A DNA stretch of 64,000 bases from Lineolata rhizophorae. Taxonomy: Eukaryota > Ascomycota > Dothideomycetes > Lineolatales > Lineolataceae. This document shows, piece after piece, positions 46,045 to 56,449 of the stretch (the stretch's first letter is position 1; each line of letters begins with the position of its first letter). Below the pieces are notes generated by a model. It worked only from the letters and a program-made list of their open reading frames with translations. It was not told the DNA's origin and searched no databases. Location: positions 62,001-126,000 of the forward strand of contig MU001672.1 in NCBI GenBank assembly GCA_010093515.1. Reading direction: 5' to 3'. Position numbers and translations under genes: made by a program.

Positions 46045-48924
46045 ACCGTGCCGCGGGTGCAGGGCTTCCGTTAACATCATAATGCTCCTGCCGGACGGTT
46101 TGGCCACTCGATCCCGGGATATCCCTTTTCGGGATCGGCGCGCAGCCCCGAGAAATTCGGCCGCTTTGCTCCCTTGTTGCAGAGCGATGCGAATTTCGGC
46201 CATGCTGCAAGCTAGGTGCTCGTCCGGGGGGGAGAATTCTGGAGACATCAAGCACGCGCGGCGGCAGCCATCTCCAGCTCGGCATCACGGAGATGGAGGC
46301 GTTCGGGCAACCTACCGCCGGCAGCCTCTGCGGGCGATGCGCGTCTAGGTTCTGCAGCGCGGCGCGGGCGAGGCAATTGGGTGAGGGGTAGCAAAGATCG
46401 GCGGGGGTGGGAGAGCTTACCCCGCGTCGTTCCGTCGGGTGGCTGCGTCACCTCTCCCCCTCACTTCTCGCCTTCTGTTGCGTTTAGTATTCCGCCTTTG
46501 GTCCCGCCAATTCCCGCGCCTCGCCATTCGCTCATCCTCAATCTTGCTGCGAAATCAGCCCGGGCATTGCTCGGACTGCTGAGATGGGTCCCCCGCTGCG
46601 AGACAATGATCAAGTCGGTGCATATTATAATCGTGGCATTGTTTAGTATTCTTTTCACCCCGGGGATTCTTCGAAGCTCGTTTGGAACGCCGGCTTTGTT
46701 TTGGCTGGATGATCAATCCGGGCGTTCAGCGGACACCTAGTGTCAGGCTGGAACCGGGGACGACTGCGCATACTCGCAGGGCTTGGCACGGGCATTTTCG
46801 TCGTCGAGGCCAAGTGGTTGCGAGTTCTCGGGGCAAGCAGGTTGCTCGAATAGGAAAGAGGTGCTAGGAGTGGACGTTCCGGGGTGGCCGAGAGGCTTGC
46901 CAACGATCACCTACTGCCTGCCTCTCTCTGTATGTGCCCGCGTACCTTGATGGTAGCATTTCCCAGGTCCGCATCCGACGACAGAAACGGGGAAGCTGCA
47001 GAGCTCCTGCCTCGAAATCCCCCGTGCAGCAGCAGCACGCCTTCTCCAGAGCCCCAGCCGCTAGCGCCCCTTCCCCGTAGCGCATCCCTTCGAGCGAGCG
47101 AGCTCGGTGGGTCCAACACGCCACCTCTCCGCTCTACCGTCCCGGCTCGCACCTACCTGGACCTTGGGCCAGACCGGCCCACTACCTACTTCATACGTAG
47201 CGCATACCTGGCCCGCTGTCCGCAGCCCTTTCCCAAGCTCACGCCAACCGCCCGGCGGATCCACCCAGCAGCCATCCGCCCGCGGCTCCATTCCTGCGCC
47301 CTCGCTGTCTGTCCGTAGTACGATTGGAATGCTGCAGCCGTCTCGCCGGGTCCTGCACCTCGCGCGGCCCAATCACGCAGCGGAAACGGTGGATCTCCCC
47401 CTCGCCATCCCCCGGCTGCGGCCGGACTTCCTCGTTGCGGCTTAACTTCACAGGGTAGGCAGACGTACCGGATGGGGCTGGGATTTCCCCGTGGGCGGCT
47501 TTGGATGGGGTCCCCGCGGCAAGGGGCCCGCCCCCGTGAGGTATGGGGAGCCGCTTGGAAAGGGCTGCTGAGCCCGGCTTAGTAACTAGCCTACCTGGAC
47601 TTGTCTGGTACGGGCGTTCCGACGGGGAAGCGCGAAGCGCGGGCCCAGGCACGAGGTTATAGGTTTTGGTTAAGGACCGAGTACCTACGTAGTATGCAGT
47701 AGGCTGATGTGCTAACTTCAAGGTGCCTCGATACTACTAAGGAGATCTATGTTAGTCTAGCGGGCATGCGAGTTGGCACCGGGGCGTGGAGCTTCTTCCG
47801 GCCGAAAGGGGCTGGCTAGTCCCGAAACGCCCATGGAGCGGAAAGGGCAAAGGGAACGTCTAGTTTCAGTACTAGTTACCTTTCTGCTGGGTTGGTTGTC
47901 GGAGGCTGCGAGCAACCGGTGCTGCTCACGCCTACCAGGAACCTTAGTTCACTTGGCGGGAAGCACATGCCCGTCGCCAACCGTCGCCAAGCCAAGTCAT
48001 CTCTCCTGCAAGGCTTGTCTGCCGCTTGGATGGAGATCTCGCAGGGCGCTCCCCACAACCTTGCCCGTTCGACCTCTCAGGATCGGGATGAGCAGGAATG
48101 CTCGCCGTGTAGGATGTCTCCGTTCTAGCCGTGTGGCTTGGATTAGCTTCTTCGACTCCGTAGATCCGATCGTCGTTCTTTGTATATAGCTAGAAGCCTA
48201 GGAGGCGTTATTGGTAGTGAGCGCTAGGATCCTCTTATCCCATGGTCCCGCATTGGATAGGCCGATGCTGAAATCAACCATACGCGCGATATAGCTGTTG
48301 TCGCACTCTGACATGCACCATGTTTAGTTTGGGCACAACAGTATCCATTGGCTAGGCTCAAGCTCTTGGGAACTTGAGTGACGTCAAGTTGTAGCAGTCA
48401 TCATGAACCCGCCCAAGATTTTTCCACCGTGAACAACTGTATTTCCGGTTCCTTTCCCAAATCAACTAGTATGGAAGAAGCAAATAAAGCCAAGCTTTAG
48501 ACATCCCTGTTGGCACTCAAGCTTGACTCTCGATCCTGGTCTACGACCATCCACTATCATCGAATCCAATCCTCCATCTACCCATCCATTATCTCCAGTC
48601 GTTAGAAACCGTTCTTCCAATCTTGGCGGGGACTACTCTGATCGTTCGAGGACCCACGTGTCACCAGTACAGTTTGCAAATGCAAGAGTTTACCTGAACA
48701 CCACTACCTGAGAGGAAAGAGAGTAGCCCGACTCGAGAGCTTCACGACCGTGGGGCTGGAAAGAATAACAAACTCCAGCTGATAACTCTTGTTCAACAAA
48801 AAAGAAATGAAGGGAGGATTCGTCATAGAAGAACCCAGCTATCCCCAGTAACTGCGTCCATCCGATTACGCGAAGGCCATGGTCTGACCAGATGGAGACT
48901 GCTTGTTGACCTCCTTCAGCACGT

Positions 48925-50896
48925 TTACATGATCTCGTCCGACATAATAGCCTCGCTGCCATTGGTTGCCGCCTGAGCGCCTCCGTTGCCGTTGCCCATG
49001 GGGGCATCTCCTCCAGTAGTGTTGCCGTTAGTACCGGCGTCAAAGTAATCAGCCATTTCGGCGTCGAGTTCAGCAGCAGACTTGGGCTTGCCGCGGCCCG
49101 CATTGCGGCCACGCTGACGCTTCTTGCCGGCTTTGTTATCCTTGGCGTTGGCAGGCTTGGGGCCAGCAGTGGCAGGCTTGGGCTGCGCCTTCTTCGCATT
49201 TTGAGTAGTACCGGTGCTGAAAATTACGTTAGATTTGGCTCGAGCAAGAATTGGGATAGCCGATGTGACAACTTACGAGATACGCTCCGTGAGTGATTTA
49301 GCAGGCGCGGGTGGAGGAATGGCATTGCCACCAAGAATGACTTCAACCTATTCGTAAGTGTTAGTGTCTGCCGGAGCCCGAACTAAGACTATGAACCGTT
49401 ACTTGCCTTGAGAGGGCGGCCATCAACCCTCACACCGTTGATCTTCTCCATAGCCTCATGAACAAGGTGAGCCTGGGGGAAGACGACGGTGACAATTCCA
49501 CGGCTACGGCCGTTGGGTCCGTAAGTGATCTGGACACGCTTGACAGGTCCAATGGTCCTCTTCATGTACTCCTATTGAGAAGAAAGGGCACCCGGTTAGT
49601 CCTGAAGTAAAAATAGGTGTGATGCGGAAAGAATGACGAGAAGAAACGCTGCAGACGCAGAAAACCCCAACAGCTCCATCGGTCAGGTCCTTGGATCGTC
49701 CCCAGGCGGTCCATTGAAGGCCAGATATCAGCACAGAGTCAGCGAGCGAAGCAGTGAGTTAGCAACCTCGGAGATATCCAGCAGCCCACAAGCAGTCGCA
49801 TTCCATATGGTCGGCATATCCCATTGTCCAGCGCCGACAAATCTTTGCCCCAAACTCCGTTGACCGCATCCAGGTCGGATTCACGCGGCAATCTCAAAAG
49901 GCAACTTGTGGGGATTTCACCCTCGAAAGAGCCTTGGCCAGAGTCCAGTTTTACCCAGACTTGACAACCTCTCAGTACACCCTGCCAGGCCACTCGCGAA
50001 AAGCCTCGCCGTGCATACACGCGGTAGGCCAGTAGCCATGTGTAGAAGCTAGTTCGCAGACCTTGGTCTTACGGCATCAAGAGGGAGACCAGCGCGAATG
50101 CACTTAAGTTGTGCATTGTAAACCGACACCTCATACCCGCATTTGTATCCTGTGTTCACTGCTGCGCTCGCTGATACTATGCACGGGAAACGAGCGGTGA
50201 CGCGGAGAACCGGTGGTGAATCAGGATGAGGTTGAAGAACCTCTCCCGAAATCGCTCGCTGTGTCGTCCATTCCATGTACCGACGGCGAGCGTGCTTGCC
50301 AGGCAGCTCAAGCCAAGCGCGGACAGGAACGCTCAGGACGCCGATGCTACGCTCGAAGCTCGGCACGTTCTGCATCAGGCCATTGAATGGCGAGCAAGAA
50401 GCAGTACCTTGAGCTAGGCGGATCGGAGCGAAAACGACCAAGACATGACGCGCACGCCTAGATGGGGTCCTCCATCCCCAACAGGGTGCTCATGCGTGCT
50501 GGTGCTCGCGTGCGGTCGAATCGATCGCGTCGCAAAAAGGGTCGAGCGGTAAAAAGCCAGAAGTCGGACGACTTCGTGGATTAACTTACATTAATTTGCT
50601 TCTCGTCCACGTCTTCTGGCTGCATCGAAATTAGCATTGTCAGAACAAGTGAGTTGCAGATTTACGCGACCTACCATATTGCTGATGATAATTTTGCCCT
50701 CGCCAGAGCCAGAAGAAGGGCCAGTCGGGACGTTGGTCTTCGAGACCTGCTTAGCAAGCTTCGAAGCCTTCTTGATTCCACCGACCGGTGCGGTAGCGGC
50801 CGTCTTGGCGACACGGGCGGGGCGGTTGCGACGCGGGCGGCTCTGGCGACGATCCTTGAGGATGTCGTCAAGAGACTGGTCAAGCTTGCCCGACAT
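48925..50896 (-). CDS. YRA1: mRNA export adaptor Yra1 / ALYREF
   Basis: Five exons: 50896-50675, 50619-50590 (30-nt microexon), 49571-49407, 49347-49277 and 49216-48925, giving 259 aa. Yra1 couples transcription and splicing to mRNA export by recruiting Mex67 through TREX in the nucleus. The N-terminus MSGKLDQSLDDIL is the conserved REF/Mex67-binding motif, followed by an Arg-rich box. The RRM (about residues 68-146) has RNP2-type KIIISNM and RNP1-type RSRGIVTVVF. The C-terminal half is Lys/Gly-rich and ends with the FoP-duplication-type element KSAAELDAEMADYFD and a second DEIM-type tail. Intron 2 is 1,018 nt, some ten to twenty times the others. Intron 3 uses a GC donor. Retention of intron 2 meets a stop within three codons. 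The gene diverges from VPS11. Confidence 0.92.
49348..49406 (-). other. GC-AG intron 3 of YRA1
   Basis: The donor reads CTCAAG|GCAAGT, the branch is CACTAAC and the acceptor AATAG. Phase 0 joins PLK to VEVILGGNA. Using the GT four bases further on gives an immediate stop, so the GC donor is required. Confidence 0.85.
49572..50589 (-). other. 1,018-nt intron 2 of YRA1
   Basis: The donor GTAAGT is at 50589 and the acceptor CAATAG ends at 49572. A branch sequence GACTAAC lies at 49601-49595, about 23 nt before the acceptor. Open frames inside it have no recognisable motif. I looked for C/D-box snoRNA signatures and found no convincing pair. Confidence 0.85.
50590..50619 (-). other. 30-nt microexon of YRA1
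   Basis: Ten codons, PEDVDEKQIN, flanked by GATGCAG and GTAAGT. They complete the first helix of the RRM and are followed by EYMKRTIG from exon 3. Without this exon the RRM would lack the loop and half of helix 1. Confidence 0.85.
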
Positions 50897-51637
50897 GATG
50901 GATGGCGGGTTGTAGGTGTGGCTAATGAGAGCGTGCGTGACGCGACGCGAGCTTGTGACGGTTGCAACGAGCGGCTTGATCGCCAACGGTGGTGCTGCGC
51001 GACCTGCGGCGTGCAAGGCCGGGTTCTCTTAGTCGCACCGTGTAAAAGAGAGGAGAAGCAGCGCCTGCTAGAGCACAGATGGCAACGCCGATGGAGCAGT
51101 GATGGTGATGTTGACCGGCGCGTGGAAGTGTGGCGGAGTGGACAAAGAAAAGAAGAGCGGCAGGCGCGTCAAAGAAGTAGGCAACGGGTGGGTTTTCGGA
51201 TTTGAGATGATGCGAAAGCGCCGAAACTGATTTAGCGTGGCCTAGTGAATTGGAGGAAGGAGCCGAAGAAAGACAGAGGCGGTAGTCGTAGAGCAGCAGC
51301 GCTGTTGCTGTCTTTGGTGATGGATGAAGGAGGTGAAGGCAGGGGCGCGCGGCGGTCCAAGGAAACAGAAGGGGCGGGCCGCGAGGCTGAGTCAAACCCG
51401 TCGGGCGCATTCAGCCCAAGCAGCCGCCCGTCGCCCCGGCAGGCGCGACCGCGCCACATGTGTGGCTTGGCATCGGCCACTCTAGCCCCCCGACCGCGAC
51501 CTCCGCTTTTGGAACCAAGCTCTCCGAAGGGAGCCGCAACGTCCACCGTGATGTGGGCTTCACAGGCCTCCACTTGAACGCTCTTCGACCTCGCAAGCCC
51601 ATCATGGCTGGCAGAGGCCATCGGTACGAGCCCTCTC
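50897..51637. promoter_or_regulatory. divergent promoter region, YRA1 / VPS11
   Basis: This 741-bp segment lies between opposing start codons. The first third is pyrimidine-rich on the minus strand, as expected for the YRA1 leader. No TATA box stands out, fitting housekeeping promoters. Confidence 0.45.
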
Positions 51638-54600
51638 ATGTTCATTTTGAGTGTTCCTGGAGCTGACTCGAGTTTGAAAAGTGGGAACGTTGCGTTCCGT
51701 TTTTTTGACGTTACTCAGGTTAAGCTCTCCGACGAGGAGAGCTCGGCGCTATTCGATGTGAGTCTCACCAAAGCCATATCGGTCGTTCGTCTCTGTCTAA
51801 TTGCATGACGTGTAGGGCAATGTTACTTGCGTCGCGTCCGGCTCCGACAACGTCTTTTTTGGTACGGCAGATGGCATCGTTCGCATTCTGTCACAAGCCT
51901 TCAAGGTGGTTCGTTCGTTCAAGGCGCACGATGTTGGCTCCATCACACACATGAAGCAGGTGCAAGGCACCTCGCTGCTCGTTACGATCGCCGAAGATAT
52001 GCCAAATGAACCTACTTTGAAAGTATGGGCGCTGGACAAACTAGAGAAAAAGACCGGGATGCCCCGGTGCCAGAGCACCCTCCACATTCATAACGGACGC
52101 AAGCCCTTTCCCATATCTGCTTTTGCTGCTCTAGAGGATCTCTCTCAGCTGGCCGTCGGTTTTGGTAATGGCACTGTGACGGTAGTGCGCGGAGATCTGA
52201 TTCACGACCGAGGCGCAAAACAACGGACTGTGTTCGAATCTGAGGAGCCTATCACCGGGATCGAGTTTCGCGAATCGAACGTGACTACGCTCTATATTTC
52301 AACAACAGGCCGAATAGCTACGTTGGTAATATCTGGAAGGGGTCAGGGTCAACCGGCGCGGTCGTTAGAAGAAACGGGTTGCGCGGTTGGGTGCATGAAC
52401 ATTGAAAAGTCCACACGAGACATCATTGTCGCGCGGGACGATGCCATATATTACTACGGACCAAATGCGCGAGGTCGATGCTTCACGTTTGAATGCCCCA
52501 AAAAAATGATAGGTGTCTTTAGAGACTATGTTGCGGTCATCTCCCCACCACAACCGACACGGAGGCCCCCAACATTCAGAGCCTTCGGCGCTAGCCAACC
52601 CGACGACCCTTTCAACTCGTCAAAGTTCATCCTGATCAACACGGATCTGAAGTTCATTGCGCACCAGGAGTCACTTGCATCGGAGGTGAAATTTATGTTT
52701 TCCGAGTGGAATGATCTTTTCGTCATGACGTTAGGTGGCAAGGTCAGTAAAGAAAACACTCGGTCTTCAACGAAATCGCTCATCCTATATATCTAGCTTC
52801 TTCGGTATCGGGAGAAGACATTCCAACAGAAGTTGGAGATACTATACCAGCGGAACATGTTCCCTCTTGCTATCGAACTAGCCCAGAGAGCTGGGTTGAA
52901 CCCTGCACAGCGAAACATTATCTTCCGAAAGTACGGAGATTACTTGTATCAAAAGGGAGATTTTGATACAGCCATGCAGCAATATTTGAGAGCAATTGAT
53001 AGTACGGAGCCATCTCAAGTAATCCGGAAGGTAATCTACCGACTCGTGATTGACGGCCTGCGGCTGCTGACTGCGAGAAACAGTTTTTGGATACGCAGCG
53101 AATACATAACCTGATTGACTACCTCGAGGAGCTTCACGATCGCCATGCCGCTACGTCTGATCACACCACCCTGCTTCTGAACTGCTATGCGAAATTGAAA
53201 GACGTCGAGAAACTCGAGGAGTTTATCAAGTCACCAGGTGAACTAAAATTCGATTTAGTCACGGCAATATCGATGTGTAGGCAAGGCGGCTACTATGACC
53301 AAGCAGCCTTTCTAGCGCGCAAACACAACGAACATGAAGTAGTCGTGGACATTCTCATCGAAGACTCCAAGAAGTACGAAGAGGCACTTGCCTACGTGTG
53401 GCGCCTTGAGCCTATAAGCGTGAGTTCTATGTCCGCTCCACATTGTTAGTGGTCTATGTTAACGGGTGTTTTAGGCGTACCACAACTTGATGAAATACTG
53501 CACTGTTCTCTTGGAGCATTGCCCGAAAGACACCACGAAGGTCCTTATCGAGTACTACACTGGCAATTATCGACCTAAGAAAGATGCCGTATTCATGACG
53601 AACGCGCCAACGACGCAGCAGAGTTCTGGCATCGCCTCCACGGCCGTTCAAAACCTAGCCGCACTCATTCCGTTGCCGTATATGAATGTGAGTAGCATCC
53701 AAAGCCCGGCAGCCAACGACGAACAGAAGGCCACTGTAAGTCAGGCCCAGGTTGTCGAGACCAACTCGGACAGTCCGCCGCCAGAATACGAGATTCCAAA
53801 GCCAAGAACGGCATTTTCGGCTTTCGTAGACCATCCTGCGGAATTTGTGGTGTTCCTCGAGGCGTGTAAGGATGCCGAACAGGTGAGCGGGGAAGAGCGA
53901 AGAGAAATTTACACGACTTTATTTGAGATGTATCTTCACACGGCGCGGAGCAAACGAGACAAAGGAGAGCGGGAGGAATGGGAGGTGAAGGCGAAGATGT
54001 TGATTGAGCAGCAAGATGTATGTGACCAAGCCTTTCAAAGCTCCCACTAGCACATGAAACTACGCTTGTGAACTGACACATTGGCAGGTACAAATTGACA
54101 CGTCGAACGTGCTACTCCTTTCCGATCTCGAGGGCTATCGTGATGGCACAATCCTCGTGCGCGAGCAGCAGGGCCTTCGTTTCGATATTTTCCGGTCATA
54201 CACATCTGCCAAAGACACGGCAGGAGCAATCAAGGCACTACGCAAGTACGGCCCTGAGGAACCGCAGCTGTATCCAGCCGCTTTGACATATTTCACGTCA
54301 AGTCCACAGATTTTGGCGGAGGCAGGCGACGAGCTCACAGCTGTGTTGAAGAAGATCGATGAGGAAGGCTTAATGGCGCCCCTTCAGGTCATCCAAACTC
54401 TGAGCACAACGGACGTGGCGACGATGGGCATGATCAAGAAGTACCTAGGTGACACAATTGACCGGGAGCGTGCCGAAATTTCAAGTGTAGGTCTTACACA
54501 AAAGCTCTCGTGTATTTTGATAACTAACACTAGCGTTATAGAACCGCCGACTCATCTCCACCTTCCGCTCAGACACCGAGACCAAGCTTAAGGACCTCTC

Positions 54601-54931
54601 AGAGCTCAACTCCAAGCCGGCCGTGTTCCAGGCGACGCGCTGCTCTTCTTGTGGCTGGCCGCTCGACCTGCCCACGGTCCACTTCCTCTGCAAGCATTCG
54701 TTCCACCAGCGGTGCCTCAACATCAACGACGAGGATGGCGACGTCGACCAGGCAGAATGTCCGCTATGCGCCCAGCAGAATTCCACAGTGCGGGCGATCA
54801 GAAAAGCGCAAGAGGAAAGCGCGGGGAGGCACGACATGTTTTTGGATGCACTGAGGAGGAGTGGAGATCGGTTTGCGACAGTGAGCGAGTGGTTTGGAAG
54901 AGGAGTTATGAGCGTGCCGACTGTTGAATAA
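51638..54931 (+). CDS. VPS11: Vps11/Pep5, core subunit of HOPS and CORVET
   Basis: Seven exons: 51638-51757, 51816-52742, 52797-53030, 53084-53419, 53475-54017, 54088-54486 and 54542-54931, giving 982 aa, the family norm. All introns are 53-70 nt and phase 0. Vps11 is a class C core subunit that tethers endosomes and vacuoles and scaffolds Vps18 and others. An N-terminal beta-propeller (to ~350) contains SHVGS-type family blocks such as FKAHDVGSITHMKQ and FESEEPITGIEFRE. A long alpha-solenoid follows, opening with REKTFQQKLEILYQRN. The C-terminal RING-H2 finger has Cys887/890, Cys903, His905, His908, Cys911 and Cys926/929. The first residues before FRFFDVTQVKL are divergent. ATG 51638 is the simplest start, but ATG 51604 with a 49-nt intron (51624-51672) also reads in frame. 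The gene converges on RFA2, 199 bp away. Confidence 0.93.
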
Positions 54932-55130
54932 ATGTCGTAGCCTATAATGAGCGTTCATTCACCATGTCATTTCACTGCTGTAGACGTGACGTTGTCATTC
55001 CGGTAACTCCTGCGAATCCCTTGGTGCCTTTGTATACAGCCGAAATCATCTCGACTCAACGGATTGCCCGGTCCAGTTTTCATCTAACACATAACATACA
55101 GCCAGCCCATAGACCAAGAGACGCGAAAGA

Positions 55131-56080
55131 TCAGAGCGAGTCTAGGACTGCCCACGTGTCCTCATCAATTGTTGAAAAAATCTTACCCGCGTCTAGCAGC
55201 TCCGTGCCCGCCTTCTTCACGGTGTTCGTGTCCCACTTCAGCTTAACGGCGATGTCGTGCACATTGAGCCCCTCATTAGTCTGCAGCTCATTGTTGAGTA
55301 TCTTATACACCGAGCGCGCTGACTGACTAAGACCGCTCAAATCCTCTGCCGGGGCAACAGCACCTCCTGCTGGAGCCATACCGCCACCACCGTACGCACC
55401 TGCCGCTTGCTGGCCGCCGCCATATCCCGGCGCCTGGCCGCCGCCAGCCGACGGCGGTGGGCCCCGAGTGTAGTGCAGGTGCACGACCGTCGCCTCGAGC
55501 AGATGAAACGCGATCTCGTTGAAGTCGGTGATCGGGTGGACCACGCTAGCCATGACGTAGTTCTTGTTGCCGAAGCCACGCATGCGGCCGAGGACGCGGA
55601 CGTACATGTTCTCGGCGACGTTGGGCTTCGAGTGGCGCGAGTCGCCGCCCTCCATCTCGGCGGCGGCTTCCGCGTCCACGTTCCGCCAGAGCTTGGTCTC
55701 GATGATGCCGGTACCGTCGTCCATCTTGTACGTTACGTTGGTGGCCTGCGATGAGATGTTGCGGATTTGCCCTACGAAGGTGAGGGCCGACACGTCGGCG
55801 CCGTCGAGTTTGAAGGAGTCGTCGGTGGTTGGCGGGACGTCGAGGAGTTGCTTGATCGTGACGGGACGGAGGGTTTCACGGCTGTAGCCCTGAGAAATGG
55901 ATGTGTCAGTAGGCTGGTTCAAGGGTTGAGAGGTTCGAAGAAGGTCGGGGGAAGAAAGCAGGTGCGTACTTTTCCGGCGCTGCCTGGAGACTCTTGCGTT
56001 CCGCCCATGAAGCCCCCGCCGCCGTGACCGCCTTGGCCGCCGTACGACGTGTATTGGTTGCCGTAGTCATACGCTTGCAT
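55131..56080 (-). CDS. RFA2: replication protein A subunit 2 (RPA32)
   Basis: Two exons, 56080-55970 and 55889-55131, phase 0, 289 aa; the 80-nt intron has donor GTACGC and acceptor CTCAG. RPA32 is the middle subunit of the heterotrimeric single-stranded-DNA-binding complex used in replication, repair and checkpoint signalling. The N-terminus is the Gly/Ser/Tyr-rich phosphorylation region (YGNQYTSYGGQGGHGGGGF). The conserved LRPVTIKQLLD leads into the OB fold (about residues 40-170) with VGQIRNISSQATNVTYKMDDGTG split as VGQIRNISSQ and KMDDGTGIIETKLW, then YVRVLGRMRGFGNKNYV. A Gly/Ala/Pro linker follows, and a C-terminal winged helix (LSQSARSVYKILNNE to IFSTIDEDTW) binds repair factors. Length matches fungal orthologues. 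It diverges from DBP10 over 369 bp. Confidence 0.94.
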
Positions 56081-56449
56081 TCTGTGAGCAAAATATATTC
56101 GCGTCACAGCTCATGGGGGTTACATACCCATGTCTATCGTGAAATTTGGACGAAATGGCGGTTGTCGATCCGTGGAGAAGTCGTTCTAGTGCGGGACGCG
56201 CGCGCGAAAGACGCGTCCAAGCGTGGTGGCCACTAAGCGCGGGAACTTACATGATCCCCGCCATTCCGCTCCGCCCCCTGCCGCTCAGCGCTCACCGCCT
56301 GGCAAGGCCCTGCTCCGCTCCGCCAGCCGAGTATTGCTGCAACTCGAAACTTTTTTCGTGCTTCGCCAACCCCAACCGTATCTTTAAATTGGCACCGGCA
56401 ACCAACCATCTAACAGGACTGCGACACACCGCGACTCCGATGCAGACTA
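56081..56449. promoter_or_regulatory. divergent promoter, RFA2 / DBP10
   Basis: These 369 bp separate two opposing starts. No TATA box is obvious. An ATG at 56440, out of frame with DBP10, opens a 30-codon frame that overlaps its start. No MluI-type ACGCGT cell-cycle box is prominent except GACGCGTCC at 56211-56219, which does contain ACGCGT and could serve RFA2. Confidence 0.45.

Larger units (their letters stand above)
45820..48924. other. 3.1-kb spacer, no gene seen
   Basis: The left end is the aldehyde dehydrogenase promoter (TATA at 45987-45992, paired CCGCGG sites, GCGGGG boxes). The right end is the 3' flank of the YRA1 gene. Open frames between (e.g. 46216-46740, 46884-47318) have no recognisable motif. 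Several TACCTA-type motifs occur around 47150-47690. Confidence 0.5.

Noticed and set aside
46880-46920. GGTGGCCGAGAGGC resembling the D arm of a Ser/Leu tRNA
   Set aside because: No T arm, anticodon arm or acceptor stem at the right distance.
49739-50441. Minus-strand frames inside the long YRA1 intron
   Set aside because: No motif and no phase match to flanking YRA1 exons; treated as intron sequence.
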